A DNA stretch of 64,000 nt from Okapia johnstoni (GCA_024291935.2 CM044309.1:95381628-95445627), one strand, 5' to 3'. Positions 10,186-20,807 are shown, numbered from the stretch's first letter. Made by a program: numbers and translations. The notes: generated by a model from the letters alone, not told the origin.

Positions 10186-10556
10186 AACCCATGAGCCTTG
10201 CCTAGCCCGGTTGCTCTGAGCCCCACCAGGAATGTCGATCCCCTGGTATAGCTGCCCTCCCACCCCCACCATGATTCTGCTCCTCAGCGCACCAACTCTT
10301 ATGAAATAGGAGCTTGTATCTGCATTGTGCTCATTCCTGAGCCACTCCCAGGGATCAGTGACAGACTGTGCATCCTGAAGAAGACAACAGTTCCCCGGGA
10401 GACAAAAACTCACATTCCAAGGAATCAAGAAAATGACAAGTGACAATGCAGATGACAAAGAGCTGTCTACCTCCCCACTACCACACTCATCTCTCCCTTC
10501 TACTCCATTCACTGCAGCCTTGCTTCTGCCCCCACCACTCATCTAAAACTGTTCCT
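10186..10556. other. No recognisable feature
   Basis: About 370 bp, unassigned. The 125-codon minus frame over it (10165-10542) has no recognisable domain. Confidence 0.4.
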
Positions 10557-10702
10557 GGGACCTCCCTGGAGGTCCAGTGGTTAAGACTCCTCACTTCCAC
10601 TATAAGCGTTCAATCCCTGGTTGGGGAACTAAGATCCTGCGTGCCGCACAGTACAGCCAAAAGAAAATGAAACAAACAAGCAAGCAAAACAAAACAAAAA
10701 AC
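10557..10702 (+). mobile_element. CHR-2-type SINE
   Basis: Head 'gggacctccctggaggtcc', 'ggttggggaactaagatcct', 'cgtgccgcac', then an A-rich tail. A weak target duplication ('aaaactgttc' before, 'aaaactgctc' after) is possible. Confidence 0.85.
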
Positions 10703-11011
10703 TGCTCTTGCCACAGCCTCTTGGTTCCCAAACCCAACAGACACTATTTACTTGTAAACTTATGTGATATCTTTGTAAGTTTGACACTATTATCCATCCC
10801 TTCCTCCTTGAAAGACTCTTCACCCTTGGTGTTCTTGGCATAATTCTCTGGTTTTCCTCCTTTCCTGCTGACTATTCTTTTTCAGTATCCTTAACTGGCT
10901 CCTTTTTTTCAATCTCATCTATTCACATCAGTAGATCTTGGATTCTGTTCTCAGCCTCTATCTTTTCTCCCTATATTCTCAACCTTGGTGATGACATTAA
11001 TTCTTGTAATG
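10703..11011. other. No recognisable feature
   Basis: About 310 bp of pyrimidine-rich sequence. Nothing identifiable. Confidence 0.4.
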
Positions 11012-11227
11012 TCAAGTGAAAGTGTTAGTCGCTTGATTGTGTCCAACTCTTTGTGACCCCATGGACTGTAGCCTGCCAGGCTCCTCTGTCCATGGGATTC
11101 TCCAGGCATGAATACTGAAGTGTGTTGCCGTTGCCCTTCTCCAGGGGATCTTCCCAATCCAGGGATCAAACCCAGGTCTCCTGCATTGCAGGCAGATTCT
11201 TTACCATCTGAGCCACCAGGGAAGCCC
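11012..11227 (-). mobile_element. Bov-tA SINE
   Basis: Complete minus-strand copy, close to consensus: 'gaaagtgttagtcgctt', 'gggattctccaggcatg', 'ccagggatcaaacccag', ending in the head complement 'gagccaccagggaagccc'. Low divergence suggests a fairly recent insertion. Confidence 0.93.
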
Positions 11228-11469
11228 AAACACTACCTAAGGCTCCTAAATCTATTTCCAGTCCAAATCTTGTTTCTGAGCTCTAAACTTATCTATCCAG
11301 CTGCCACAAAAAACTCAGCATCTTCCCCCCCACACACACACACAAATCTGTTCCTTCTCAAGACCCATTCTTGGTGAATTGCACCCAGTTACCCAAGCCA
11401 GAAGCATATGATTCGTTAGTGTGGGAAATTTAGGATTGAAACAACAGGAATTATGGAGGTCTTTATTTA

Positions 11470-11905
11470 CATTCAAGTTTAATCATCTCTTAATCTCTTT
11501 GAATTTCATTTCCTCACCCAAAGAAATGAAAATAATAAGAACTTCCCTGATGTCTCCATGAATAAAAATCCACGGGTTCCATCTGTGGTCCGAGAAGATT
11601 CTACATACTATGAACAGCTAAGCCCATGCACCACAACTACTGAGCGTGTGCTCTAGAGCCTGAGAGCTACAAGTGCTGAGCCCACGTGCCCTAGAGCTTA
11701 TGCTATGCAACAAGAGAAGTCACTGCAAATAAGAAACCTGTGCATCACAACTAGAGTAGCCTCCATTCACCACAAATAGAGAAAAGCTGGCTCATAGCAA
11801 TGAAGATCCAGTGCAGCTGAAAATAAATAAAATCACTTTTGAAAAAAGAAAATAATATTCACCCAAAGATGCTTTTGTGAGGATGCAGATCAAAAGTTCC
11901 CCCAA
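11470..11905 (+). mobile_element. MIR split by a CHR-1 SINE
   Basis: MIR-like 'cttaatctctttgaatttc' and 'tttcctcacccaaag' to 11537, resuming after 11848 with 'aaagatgcttttgtgagg'. Old and diverged. The colinear resumption supports nesting. Confidence 0.45.
11538..11847 (+). mobile_element. CHR-1-type SINE with 10-bp target duplication
   Basis: Head 'acttccctgatgtctcc', body 'gcaccacaactactgagc', 'ctctagagcctgagagc', 'aagtcactgcaa', tail 'gaaaataaataaaa'. The repeat 'gaaaataata' at 11528-11537 and 11848-11857 fits a target duplication, although A-rich sequence weakens that inference. Confidence 0.85.
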
Positions 11906-12222
11906 AACACCCCCGGGTTCAATGATTGGCTAGAAATACCCTCATAACTAAGAGAAGTCATGATTTTGAACATCACAGTTTATGACAGTAGAAGATACAG
12001 ACTACAATCAACAAAAGGAAAGGTACACAGGGCAGAGTCAAGGGAAGATGAGCAGGAAGCTGCTGTCCTCTCCCAGCGGTCATGAAGCCAGCACTTAACT
12101 TCTCTCAGGAACCCGATTCTTGGTGTCCATAGATTTTTTCATGAGGTTTGGTCACATGGTAATGGCTGATCACTCATATGGCTGACCTGCCTCTGCAGCC
12201 CCTCCAGAGGTCAGGCTGATAC
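11906..12222. other. No recognisable feature
   Basis: About 320 bp, unassigned. Confidence 0.4.
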
Positions 12223-12473
12223 TGTGTGTGGGGGGGGGGCGCATGTGCACACGCGTGTGTGCGTGTGCTTAGTCACTCAGTCGTGTCCAACTCTTTGCCA
12301 CCCTAGGGACTGTAACCCACCAGGCTCCTCTGTCCGTGGTATTCTCCAGGCAAGAATACTGGAGGGGATTGCCATTCTCTTCTCCAGGGGATACTCCTGA
12401 CCCAGGGAATGAACCTGGGTCTCCTGCATTGCAGGCAGATTCTTTACTATCTGAACCACTAGGGAAGCCCCCA
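12223..12473 (-). mobile_element. Bov-tA SINE with TG/G-rich 3' tail
   Basis: Minus-strand copy ('gcttagtcactcagtcg' to 'ccactagggaagccc'). Its 3' end carries a TG/G/CG simple tract (12223-12266) with ten consecutive Gs. Imperfect flanks 'gctgatact' (from 12214) and 'gctgacact' (from 12474) may be a decayed target duplication. Confidence 0.88.
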
Positions 12474-12609
12474 TGCTGACACTACGTAGCCCAAACTCTG
12501 ACCACAAGGCACGTTTAGCATAGACTATCTGGCATAGCCCAAGGTCTCACAGTAAACCTACACTCTTATCATCCTTAAATCTGTCATCTGTCAAGGGTCA
12601 AATCTTTTA

Positions 12610-12695
12610 CTGCATGAAGTATGAATGAGTTCATGCATGTAATATGTTCAGCCCAGTGCCCAAAACATGCTAATCGCTCAGTAAATGTTCCCTGT
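12610..12695 (+). mobile_element. MIR 3' fragment
   Basis: Ends like a MIR: 'cagcccagtgcccaaaac' then 'gctcagtaaatgttcc'. Short and diverged. Confidence 0.45.
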
Positions 12696-12947
12696 TTTAT
12701 GTGTATTTTTCTTTCTTCTTTACTTCCTATGTTTAGTCAGTTACCAAGTCCTCCAATACAACTTTCTTTTCTTTAATATACGCTCTTTTTTTCATACAAT
12801 TGCCTTAGCACGGAGTGGAGGAAACAGCATAATGATAGAATAGGAAAATTTATAAAATAAAGAAAGGTGAATTTGAAAAATGAGCCAAATAAAACTCCTC
12901 CAAAAGAAAGTAGTTTTAGAATTAACAGATGTCATAAACATCAAATT

Positions 12948-13154
12948 GTTTAGTGTTGTTTAGTGCCAAGTTGTGTCCAACTGTGACCCCATGGACTGTA
13001 GACTGCCAGGCTCCTCTGTCTGTGGGATTTCCCAGGTGAGAATACAGGAGTGGGTTGAATTTCCTTCTCCAGGGGATCTTCCCAACCCAGGGAATGAACC
13101 TGCATCTCCTGCATTGCAGGTGGCTTCTTTACCACTGAGGCACCAGGGAAGCCC
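12948..13154 (-). mobile_element. Bov-tA SINE with decayed target duplication
   Basis: Minus-strand copy ending 'ggcaccagggaagccc'. Flanking 12-mers at 12936-12947 and 13155-13166 match at 10 of 12 positions. Confidence 0.9.
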
Positions 13155-13259
13155 AAACTTCAGATTAGACATCGATAAAAGATCAAGATTCCATTTTTCA
13201 TTGCATGCTAAATTTTTGCACAGTTTTATAAGGAAACATGCAAAAGGATCCATTTAGCA

Positions 13260-13750
13260 CCATATGAAATAGTGAAAAATTAGAACCAATAAGAAAGGGT
13301 ATGAAAAATAATGGTGCATTTTTACAATGGGATGCTACTCAGAAGTTAAAATAAATGAACTAGATTTATATATATATAAATTTGTATGAATGTTTAATAT
13401 ATCATAGTAGCACAAAAAGTAAGTTACATCAGAAACCAACACAATATCATAAAGCAATTATCCTCCATTTAAAAATAAATTTTTAAAAAAGATAAAGTAC
13501 TATGGAATTTATGTAAATTTCTAAAACTCAAAATATAATATTCAGCAGTTTATGTTCATTTACATGTATCTGAAAATGTATCCACACAGAGCAGAAGGGT
13601 ACACACCAGCTGTAGAATGTTCTTTACCCTGGGAGAAGAGAGGTGGGGAGTGAGAGAGTGAAGGATGGGACTGTAAGAGCTTTAACTGTACCTGTTTTAT
13701 CTAAAAACATATTTTAACTGGAGCAAATATAGTAAACACGCCCATAGATT
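13260..13750 (+). mobile_element. Old LINE-derived segment (L1/HAL1-like)
   Basis: 'tttttacaatgggatgctac' and 'aaataaatgaactagat' resemble an L1/HAL1 3' region. A bovine-type L1 tail ('accaacacaatatcataaag') appears at 13424-13490. The order of the pieces is unclear and boundaries are approximate. Confidence 0.4.
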
Positions 13751-13889
13751 AATTTCAGCTCTGCAAATATGTTGTGTTCTCTCTTTCTCTCCTTTCCCCC
13801 ATCACATGCCTTTGTATCAGCCAAGATTCAATCAGAGGAGGATAACTAGAAGATATAGATAAATATTGATAGATAGAGGAGATGAATAT

Positions 13890-14565
13890 AGATATATAGA
13901 TTTATTGTATAGAACTACCATATGACCCTCAGTATAGACCCAAAGGAATTGAAAGTAAGGACTTTTGAACAGATATTTGAGTGTTGATATTCACGGCAGC
14001 ATTATTCACAACAGCAAAAAGATGGAAACAACCCAAGTGTCCATCAACTGATGAAAAGAAAAACAAAATGCAGTATATACATACGTACAATGGAATATTA
14101 TTCAGCCATTAGAAGGAATGAAGTACTGATACATGCTACAGCAGGGATGAACTTTGAAAATTAATGCTAAGTGAAATAAGTCAGACAAAAAAATGACAAA
14201 TTTTGTATAATTCTACTATATGAAATATCTATAATAGGCAAATTCATAGAGACAGAAAGTAGATTAACGGTTACCAGGAGTTGGGAAGGAGGAGGGAAAG
14301 GGGAGTAACTGCATAATGTTTAGAATCTCTGTTTGGGGTGATGAAAAATTTTGAAAATAGTGATGATGGCTGCCTGACATTGTGAATGTAATTAATGGTG
14401 CTAAAATGTTTACTTAAAAATGGTTAAAACAGCAAATTTCATGTTATATATACTCAGCCACAATTTTAGAAAGTTAATAATGTAATAATCAAAACCCATT
14501 GAACTGTTTATTTTAAATGGGTTAATTATATGGTATGCAAATGATATCTCAATAATGCTTTTTTT
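13890..14565 (+). mobile_element. L1M 3' end
   Basis: Plus-strand old L1: 'actaccatatgaccctcag', 'cattattcacaacagcaa', 'caatggaatattattcagc' (ORF2 end), then 3' UTR 'ttaacggttaccaggag' and 'aaaatggttaaaacagc'. Diverged, non-coding. Confidence 0.8.
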
Positions 14566-14749
14566 TTTTAAGTAAGAAATGTATCAAAAGCAATTGGCTT
14601 ATGCACTTATGGAGGCTGACTAGGCAAGTTGGACATCTGTGGGGCAGACCACCGGGAAGGGCAGGCTGGAACTGTCAGGCAGGAGCTGAAACCGCATCCT
14701 CAAGGGGAATTTCTTCTCCCTCAGGGAAGCCTGTTTTGCACTTAAAACC

Positions 14750-15549
14750 CGATTGGTAGGAATGTAAATTGACTCAGCCACTATGGAGAACCGTATGAAA
14801 GTTCTTTATTGATACAGCCACTATGGAGAACAGTATGAAAGTTCCTTAAAAAAACTAAAAATGAAACTACCATATGACCAAGAAATCCCACTACTGAGAA
14901 TATGCCCTGAGCAGACCATCATTCAAAAAGACACAGGTACCCCATTGTTCATTGCAGCACTATTAACAATTAACAACCTAAATGTCCATCGACAGATGAA
15001 TGGATAAAGAAGTTGTGGCATAATGGAATATTACTCAGCCATAAAAGGGATGAAATTGGGTCATTTGCAGAGATGTAGATGGACATCTGTCATACAGAGT
15101 GAATTAAGTCAGAAATAGAAAAACAAATGTATATTAACACAATATGTGGAATCTAGAAAAATGGTACTGATGAACCCAGTTCCAGGGTAGGAATAGAGAC
15201 ACAGATGTGTGGATACCTGTAATATAAGCCATGATGTGATGGTCAATTTTATGTGTCAACTTGGCTAGGGTACAGCCAGCTATGGGGGAATGGCAGGGTG
15301 GGATGAATTGGAAGATTAGGTTAGACATATATACACTACTATGTGTACAAGATAGCTAGTAGGGAGCTGCTGTATAGCACAGGGAGCTCAGCTTTGTGCT
15401 CTGTGATGTCCTAGATGAGTGGGATGGGGGTGGGGTGGATGGGAGGGAGGTCCAAGAAGGAGGGGATATATATATAGCTGATTCACTCCCTTGTATAGCA
15501 GGAACTAACACAACATTATAAAGCAATTATACTCCAATTAAAAAAAAAT
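14750..15549 (+). mobile_element. Artiodactyl L1 3' end with internal rearrangements
   Basis: Starts in ORF2 at 'ttggtaggaatgtaaattg' and ends 'aagcaattatactccaatt' plus A tail. Two oddities. First, a 34-bp segment is tandemly duplicated (14775-14808 and 14815-14848). Second, a ~60-bp non-L1 segment at 15224-15283 interrupts the 3' UTR. Low divergence elsewhere suggests it postdates the surrounding LTR. Confidence 0.88.
15224..15283 (+). repeat. 60-bp inverted copy of the LTR edge inside the L1
   Basis: Reads the same as the reverse complement of 15678-15737 at about 53 of 60 positions. The match covers the LTR start 'tgtgatggt' and about 11 bp ('ataagccatga') outside it. It is absent from the L1 consensus at this point as I remember it. 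Confidence 0.75.
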
Positions 15550-15880
15550 ACAGCCAGATTGAATCAGGCCTGCCTAGAATATATAAAATAATCTTCCATA
15601 CTTGAAGTAATTGATGATATATTTTAAGTCACAGCTACAAGATACCTTCACTGCAACACAGATTAGTGCTTGATTGGATAGCTGGCCATACCCTAGGCAA
15701 GCTGACACACAAAACTAACCATCACATCATGGCTTATGTTGTGGGTGCACCTTCTTTCTATTCTAGATGCAGACATGCATTCAGATCGCAAGACATTCAA
15801 TAGGGTCCCAAAGTACTGTGGAAGCATTTTGAAAAACATGTAAATTATTTTTTATATAATGTGTGGTATGAAATGTATGA

Positions 15881-16240
15881 AAAGTAAAAGTGAAAGCTGC
15901 TTAGTTGTGTCCAACTATGCAACCCCATGGACTGTAGTCCATGAAATTCTCCAGGCCAGAATACTAGAGTGGGCTGCCTTTCCCTTCTCCAGTGGATCTT
16001 CCCAACTCAGGGATCAAATCCATGTCTCCTGCCTTACAGGCTGATTCTTTACCACCTGAGCTACCAGGGAAGGCCAAGAAAACTGGAGTGAGTAGCCTAT
16101 CTGTTCTCCAGGGGATCTTCCTGACCCAGGAATCGAACCAGGGTCTCCTGCATTGCAGGTGAATTCTTTACCAGCTGAGCTACTAGAGAAGCCCTTTCAG
16201 TCATGTCCGACTCTTGGTGACCCTATGGACTATACAGTGA
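15881..16240 (-). mobile_element. Bov-A2 dimeric SINE plus extra unit
   Basis: Minus-strand Bov-A2: the first unit ('gcttagttgtgtccaac' to 'ctaccagggaaggcc') is followed by a second partial unit ('ggagtgagtagcctatc' to 'gctactagagaagccc'). A third partial piece follows at 16196-16240 ('tcagtcatgtccgactc'). A trimer-like arrangement is unusual. Confidence 0.85.
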
Positions 16241-16322
16241 CATGTATAAGTACTAATATAATAATTACCCAGTGGCTTTTCATCTCTCCTAATGAAAGAT
16301 GAGGATTAATGTAAATATTTTA

Positions 16323-16542
16323 AAGTGAAAAAGAGAAAGTGTCAGTCACTTCAGTCATGTCCAACTCTTTGCAACCCAATGGACTGAAGCCCGCTAGGCT
16401 CCTCTGTCCATAGATTTCTCCAGGCAAGAATACTGGAGTGGGTTGCCATTTCTTTCTCCAGAGAATCTTCCTAAACCCAGACACCAAACCCAGGTCCCCC
16501 ACATTGCAGGCAGATTCTTTACCATCTGAGGCACCAGGAAAA
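16323..16542 (-). mobile_element. Bov-tA SINE
   Basis: Complete minus-strand copy: 'gaaagtgtcagtcactt', 'gggttgccatttctttctc', 'ccatctgaggcaccagg'. It lies 80 bp from the preceding Bov-A2 in the same orientation. Confidence 0.9.
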
Positions 16543-17079
16543 TCTGTCATAAATTCTGCATTTACCCTTTAAAAGAATCCATGTACCAGGCATTGAGCTT
16601 AGATGGAGGATATTAAAATTAATAAGGCACAACACCTGGCCTCAGGGAGTTCATAGTCTACTCCTATTTCCACAAACAAGAAAACATGATTCTTCCCCAG
16701 TCACAAGACGAGAGACGCCAGTGCGACTCTGAGCGTCCTGGACCGCCCACCCTGGTTCAATTGTCTGTGTGAATAGCCTCTACTGACCGACTTCAGAGCA
16801 GGGTGTAACAGTTGGAAAAGAGTAAGAAACGAAAACACCTCCTATTCTTTCAGAAAGATTAGAGCCATTTCTTCCTGGTGTAATTCTTTTCCTGAAACAC
16901 TTTGTAAGGAAGAGCTCCTTCAAGGCAGAAGAAGTGAGATACCTGTTTCTAACTGAGACGTAAGATAACAAGAGGCCCAGCACCTGAGCTGATGGATGAT
17001 CCCTCCCCGTTCACCGGTGTGACTGCTTTTAGTCCCACCTTCTGCATTCTTTCTCCTGAGCTTCTTTTCCACTCTGCTT
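16543..17079. other. Unassigned, possibly old repeat at left
   Basis: 16560-16665 ('ccaggcattgagcttag', 'ctcagggagttcatagtc') has the feel of an ancient L2/MIR-age repeat, but I cannot place it. The rest is unassigned. Confidence 0.35.
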
Positions 17080-17091
17080 CTCTACCTCTCT

Positions 17092-17286
17092 CTCTTTTTC
17101 TTTTTTCTTTTTTTGATGTGGACCATTTTTAAAGTCCTTATTGAATTTGTTACAGTATTGTTTCTATTTTATATTTGGTTTTTTGGCCATGAAGCATGTG
17201 GGATTTTAGTTCCCCGGCCAGGGATCAACCTCGCACACCCTGCATTGGAGGGTGAAATCTTAACCGCTGGACTGCCAGGGAAGTCC
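17092..17286 (-). mobile_element. CHR-2-type SINE with 12-bp target duplication
   Basis: Minus-strand copy ending in the head complement 'ctggactgccagggaagtcc', with a T-rich tail at left. The perfect repeats 'ctctacctctct' at 17080-17091 and 17287-17298 define the insertion. Confidence 0.9.
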
Positions 17287-17298
17287 CTCTACCTCTCT

Positions 17299-19149
17299 TT
17301 TCCTCTCCTCTTTTTCCTTTTCTCCTGCCTTTTCAAGCCTGGGACCCCCCTCCTCATGTCTTTGGTCACTGTCAATTCCCATGGTAGCCTCAGCTAAAGG
17401 GCGTGCCATGATCCATTTTCTAACTTGTCAGTAGAGGGATGGGAAAAAAACCAGAAAAAAAAAAAAAAGGAAAAGAAAACTCTGTTAAGGTGAAACGGTA
17501 AGAAGTGGGAAGTTTATTTGATGGTGTAATTTTTTAACTAGTTCAATAATTATTTCATGTTGATGATGATAATGAACTACCAATGACTTTGGTCTTTTAA
17601 GAAAGTTTATGTCAAGAAGACAACCAATGATATTCTTTTTCAAGCCTTAGGGGTTCTTTTTCCCCAGTTTTTCTGTCTTTAATTACTGAAAGTCTTTTCA
17701 AAAAGAAAATCAATACTTTGCAAACTGAAACTATACAATCTCCACCCTTATTGAGACTTGGGCAGCATGCAATCATGCATAGAAACTGAATTGTGAACAA
17801 ATAGTTTGGAATTTTATGAAAATTCATTTAATTATGCTCACCATGTCTTTCTATTGATGGAATGTGCCTATAACTCCTTGTGGACAATAACCTGGGTTAT
17901 GAAATCTAATTCATGTGAATAAAGGATTTTGCTGTTGTTGCTTAAATCATTAAATTTCTTTCAGAAACCGTCTTGTCTAAGTGAGTAGTTTCACTACTAT
18001 TGGAGAGGAGAAACTGAGGAAAATACACCATGAAACAAGGAGATTCCTCTCAAACATTACAACATATTTTCATATCATTTGCCTTCTATGCATCAAAATA
18101 TCAATGCAATGTTGTATACTTTTTCAGAATGTCCTGCAGTGTTCAGCACTGCATATTGCCTGACATTTTAGTTGAACAAATGCCCAAAGGACCCTCCCAG
18201 GTGGATGTAACTTGGCTTTGGGCAATTAGTGTCCAAAGCCACATTACTGTTGTCTTTCTGAATCTGCAACTTGACAGCCTGATAAACAATAGCGCTGAGA
18301 GAGGTGTGAACTTCCACTATTTATCTCAATGGGCTGTTAACTTTGAAACCTAATTATGATCACTTAAATGCCAACACTGTTAATCATTTCACTGCTGATC
18401 ACTGTACCAGAAACCTCCAGCCACAGTAATGTGCTTCTTCCTGGGGCTGCCGGACTCAGCTGCCATGTCCTGGTGTACTTTTTCAGAATGTTCTCTTGTT
18501 AGCACTGTCAACCTTAGACTGCTTAACTGGGTGTGTTCAACGCTTGAGCCCTTGGGTAAGCAAAGCACCTATTACACTTTTTAAAGCAAGCAAAGAAATG
18601 GATACCTGTTGTCTCATTTTGTTTGTTGGTTTTCAAACGCTGACACTGATGAGTTTTCTTTTGGTAATCTCTGAAACCTGTTGGATCTTTATGGGAATCT
18701 AAATTCTTTGGAATCCCAGAGTCATCACCGGGGGTAATGTAAATGAAATAGGAGCACAGAGGGTGCTTTTCCAAAAGACACTGGGGAGAATTCACGGTAT
18801 AACTGAATTTGAGGAATTTCTGATATCCTAGACTTCAACCTCCTGTCTAAAGTGGGACTCGTTTTGCACAATCTGATCCAAATTCTGCAGCCTCTCTCTG
18901 AATATTTTCTGGATTAGGTAACTCACTGCCTCACGTGGAAGCCCATCCCATTGCTTGCCTAGATTTGCTTCTTGGAGGGTTCATCCTTATATTCACCAAC
19001 TGTAATTCTCTCTGGTATAATGTTCATCCTTTGGCCCCAATTCACTCATCACACAGAAAATATTCTCTCATTCATCTTCAAATATCTTTAACAATGGTTC
19101 TTCCAAATATCCCATCCTAAATACCAGTCATTCATTTATAATGCCCTCT
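17299..19149. other. Repeat-poor stretch, no gene recognised
   Basis: About 1.85 kb with almost no recognisable transposon, apart from an A-rich run near 17453-17471. Open frames at 17981-18163, 18030-18353 and 18523-18795 are short and lack recognisable domains. It could hold non-coding constrained sequence or exons of a non-coding RNA; I see no direct evidence. Confidence 0.4.
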
Positions 19150-19290
19150 TTTATTGAATACCTATCATGAGCCATGTTCTTTACATCTATTAACTCATTT
19201 AATTATCAAAACCCTGCGAAATAGACATTTCATGACTATTTTATAGATTAGGAAAATAAAACTCAGCAAGATTAAGCATACAGGATAGTT
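19150..19290 (-). mobile_element. MIR
   Basis: Reverse MIR: 'catctattaactcatttaa', 'aaccctgcgaaatagac', 'attttatagattaggaaaa'. A recognisable order of MIR landmarks. Confidence 0.65.
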
Positions 19291-19302
19291 AAATGAAAAG
19301 GT

Positions 19303-19400
19303 GAGTTTATATACATCTATATAAAACTGAATCTCCTTGCTGTACACCAGAAAGTAACACAGCATGGTAAATCAACTATACTTCAATAAAAAATAAATAA
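19303..19400 (+). mobile_element. L1 3' tail
   Basis: The last ~100 bp of an L1: 'ccttgctgtacaccagaaag', 'aaatcaactatacttcaat', A-rich end. Immediately followed by the Tigger-like element. Confidence 0.8.
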
Positions 19401-19403
19401 GAA

Positions 19404-19891
19404 TACTGTAAGTCCCATACATATGAACCTTCAAGTTGCAAACTTTCAAAGATGGGAATGTGCATCTGGTTCCAACAAGGAACCAGAACTTGTGCCATCA
19501 ACATCAGGCGAGAGTGAAATTGCAGTCTGTCTCCATCTCCTATTGCTGACAATTCTTCAGCTCTACCGTCTCCCACCTTCTCACTCTCCTCCAGTCAGTA
19601 ACTCTTCTTGGCTGGTTCTTGATGCCAGCCCCTTGCTGTATGCCAGCTGTTATACTATATTACTGTACTTTTCAAGATACTGTACTGTAAGATCAAAAGT
19701 ATTTTCTTTATTTTTTGTTGTTCTTATGTATTATTTGTGGAAAAAATATTATATTATAAGCCTATTGTTGTACTATATAGCCGATTGTGTTAGTAGGGTA
19801 CCTAGGCTAGCTTTGTTGGACTTACGAACAAATTGTACTTACAAATGTGTTCTCAGAATGGAACTTATTCATATGTAGGGGACTTACAGTA
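19404..19891 (+). mobile_element. Non-autonomous Tigger-like (Tc1/mariner superfamily) element
   Basis: A complete-looking 488-bp element. Its 24-bp ends (19404-19427 and 19868-19891) are inverted copies differing at one position and include the duplicated TA target dinucleotide, as expected for Tc1/mariner/pogo transposition. The interior ('ggaaccagaacttgtgcc', 'gtactgtaagatcaaaag', 'gtacctaggctagctttg') matches a mammalian Tigger-age repeat I remember, though not its exact name. It contains the longest open frame of the window (151 codons, 19423-19878), which is incidental and not a transposase. Confidence 0.8.
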
Positions 19892-20454
19892 TACTGAGCC
19901 TCATATGACAAATTTCAAATGTGACAAATATGGCTACATTGGGATGAAAACTTTTCTCATCATGATGAGAAAAACATACAACAGCCAAGTAGAAGACTGT
20001 TATTATAGAAAAAGCAAACACTTACTGGAAGTACGAATCCAGATGGGGGCTTGGCCTTAAACACCATGCAATTTGTTGAAGTACAACACTCAGAAATTCA
20101 ACAGATAAAGACTAAGAGCAACGGGAGACAGTTTCCTTCCTTCTCCACAAAAAATTCAAGTGGTCACTTGTTTGCAATTCAGAATAGTTCTGAATTGTAG
20201 GCATTTATCGTAGGCATTTATTTTGTCCAGAAAAATCACCTAGCAATGAGTGTGTGTGGCTTCACATGTGAAGGAAGAAGGTGATGGAAGAAAAGCAGAA
20301 AAAAAGGAATGAACAGTTGCAACTAAAGTCAGTATATGTTATGCAGGATTTCACTTTGACTTCGAGACATATAATGGAAAACAAAAATCAGCATGAAGCA
20401 GAAGGAGAGTCCCCTGGGAAACTACAGTTGATATTTTTCCTCAGATAAATATAT
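19892..20454. other. Unassigned; contains a 22-bp perfect palindrome
   Basis: About 560 bp with no gene. 19952-19973 is a perfect 22-bp palindrome. A short direct repeat 'gtaggcattta' occurs twice at about 20198-20221. Confidence 0.5.
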
Positions 20455-20663
20455 GTCCCCAGGTGGTGTAGTTGGTAAAGAATCCACCTGCCAATGCAGG
20501 AGATGCATGTTTGAATCCTGGGTCAAGAAGATCCCCTGCAGAAGGAAATGGCAACCCATTCCAGTATTCTTGCCTGGAGAATTCCATGGACAGAGGAGCC
20601 TGGTGGGCTACAGCCTATGGGGTTGCAAAGAGTTGGACATGACTAAGCAGGCACGCAAGGACA
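20455..20663 (+). mobile_element. Bov-tA SINE
   Basis: Plus-strand copy lacking the first few head bases ('tccccaggtggtgtagttgg'), then 'gaatccacctgccaatgc' and 'ggttgcaaagagttggac'. Confidence 0.9.
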
Positions 20664-20690
20664 AGGCAAATACCAAAAAAAAACTAAATA

Positions 20691-20728
20691 TTGAGTTGGC
20701 CAAAATATTCATTCAGGTTTTTCTGTAG
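20691..20728 (+). mobile_element. Mariner miniature, one end only
   Basis: 'ttgagttggccaaaatattc' then 'tcaggtttttctgta', preceded by TA. This is the left end of the same ruminant mariner-type miniature seen complete at 22030-22108. The right half is missing. Confidence 0.65.
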
Positions 20729-20807
20729 CTCTGTCTTTCTAATGAGTTCTCCCCTCCTCCATCTTAGACCAGAGCCACTGTTTGTCCCTCAGAAAATGTG
20801 TAAGACA

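Larger units (their letters stand above)
13818..15744 (-). mobile_element. LTR-like element split by two L1 insertions
   Basis: Three pieces appear to be one minus-strand LTR-like unit. They are 13818-13890 ('caatcagaggaggataac'), 14566-14750 ('gcaattggcttatgcac', 'tatggaggctgac'), and 15550-15737, whose complement begins 'tgtgatggttagttttg'. I remember this as a mammalian LTR starting TGTGATGG and ending in an 'ggagaaccctaataca'-type end, but cannot name the family. The pieces are separated by an L1M and an artiodactyl L1. Confidence 0.5.

Noticed and set aside
19423..19878. 151-codon open frame, the longest in the window
   Set aside because: It lies almost exactly within the Tigger-like element between the inverted ends, shows no transposase motif, and its second half is a run of hydrophobic and Tyr codons from AT-rich repeat sequence.
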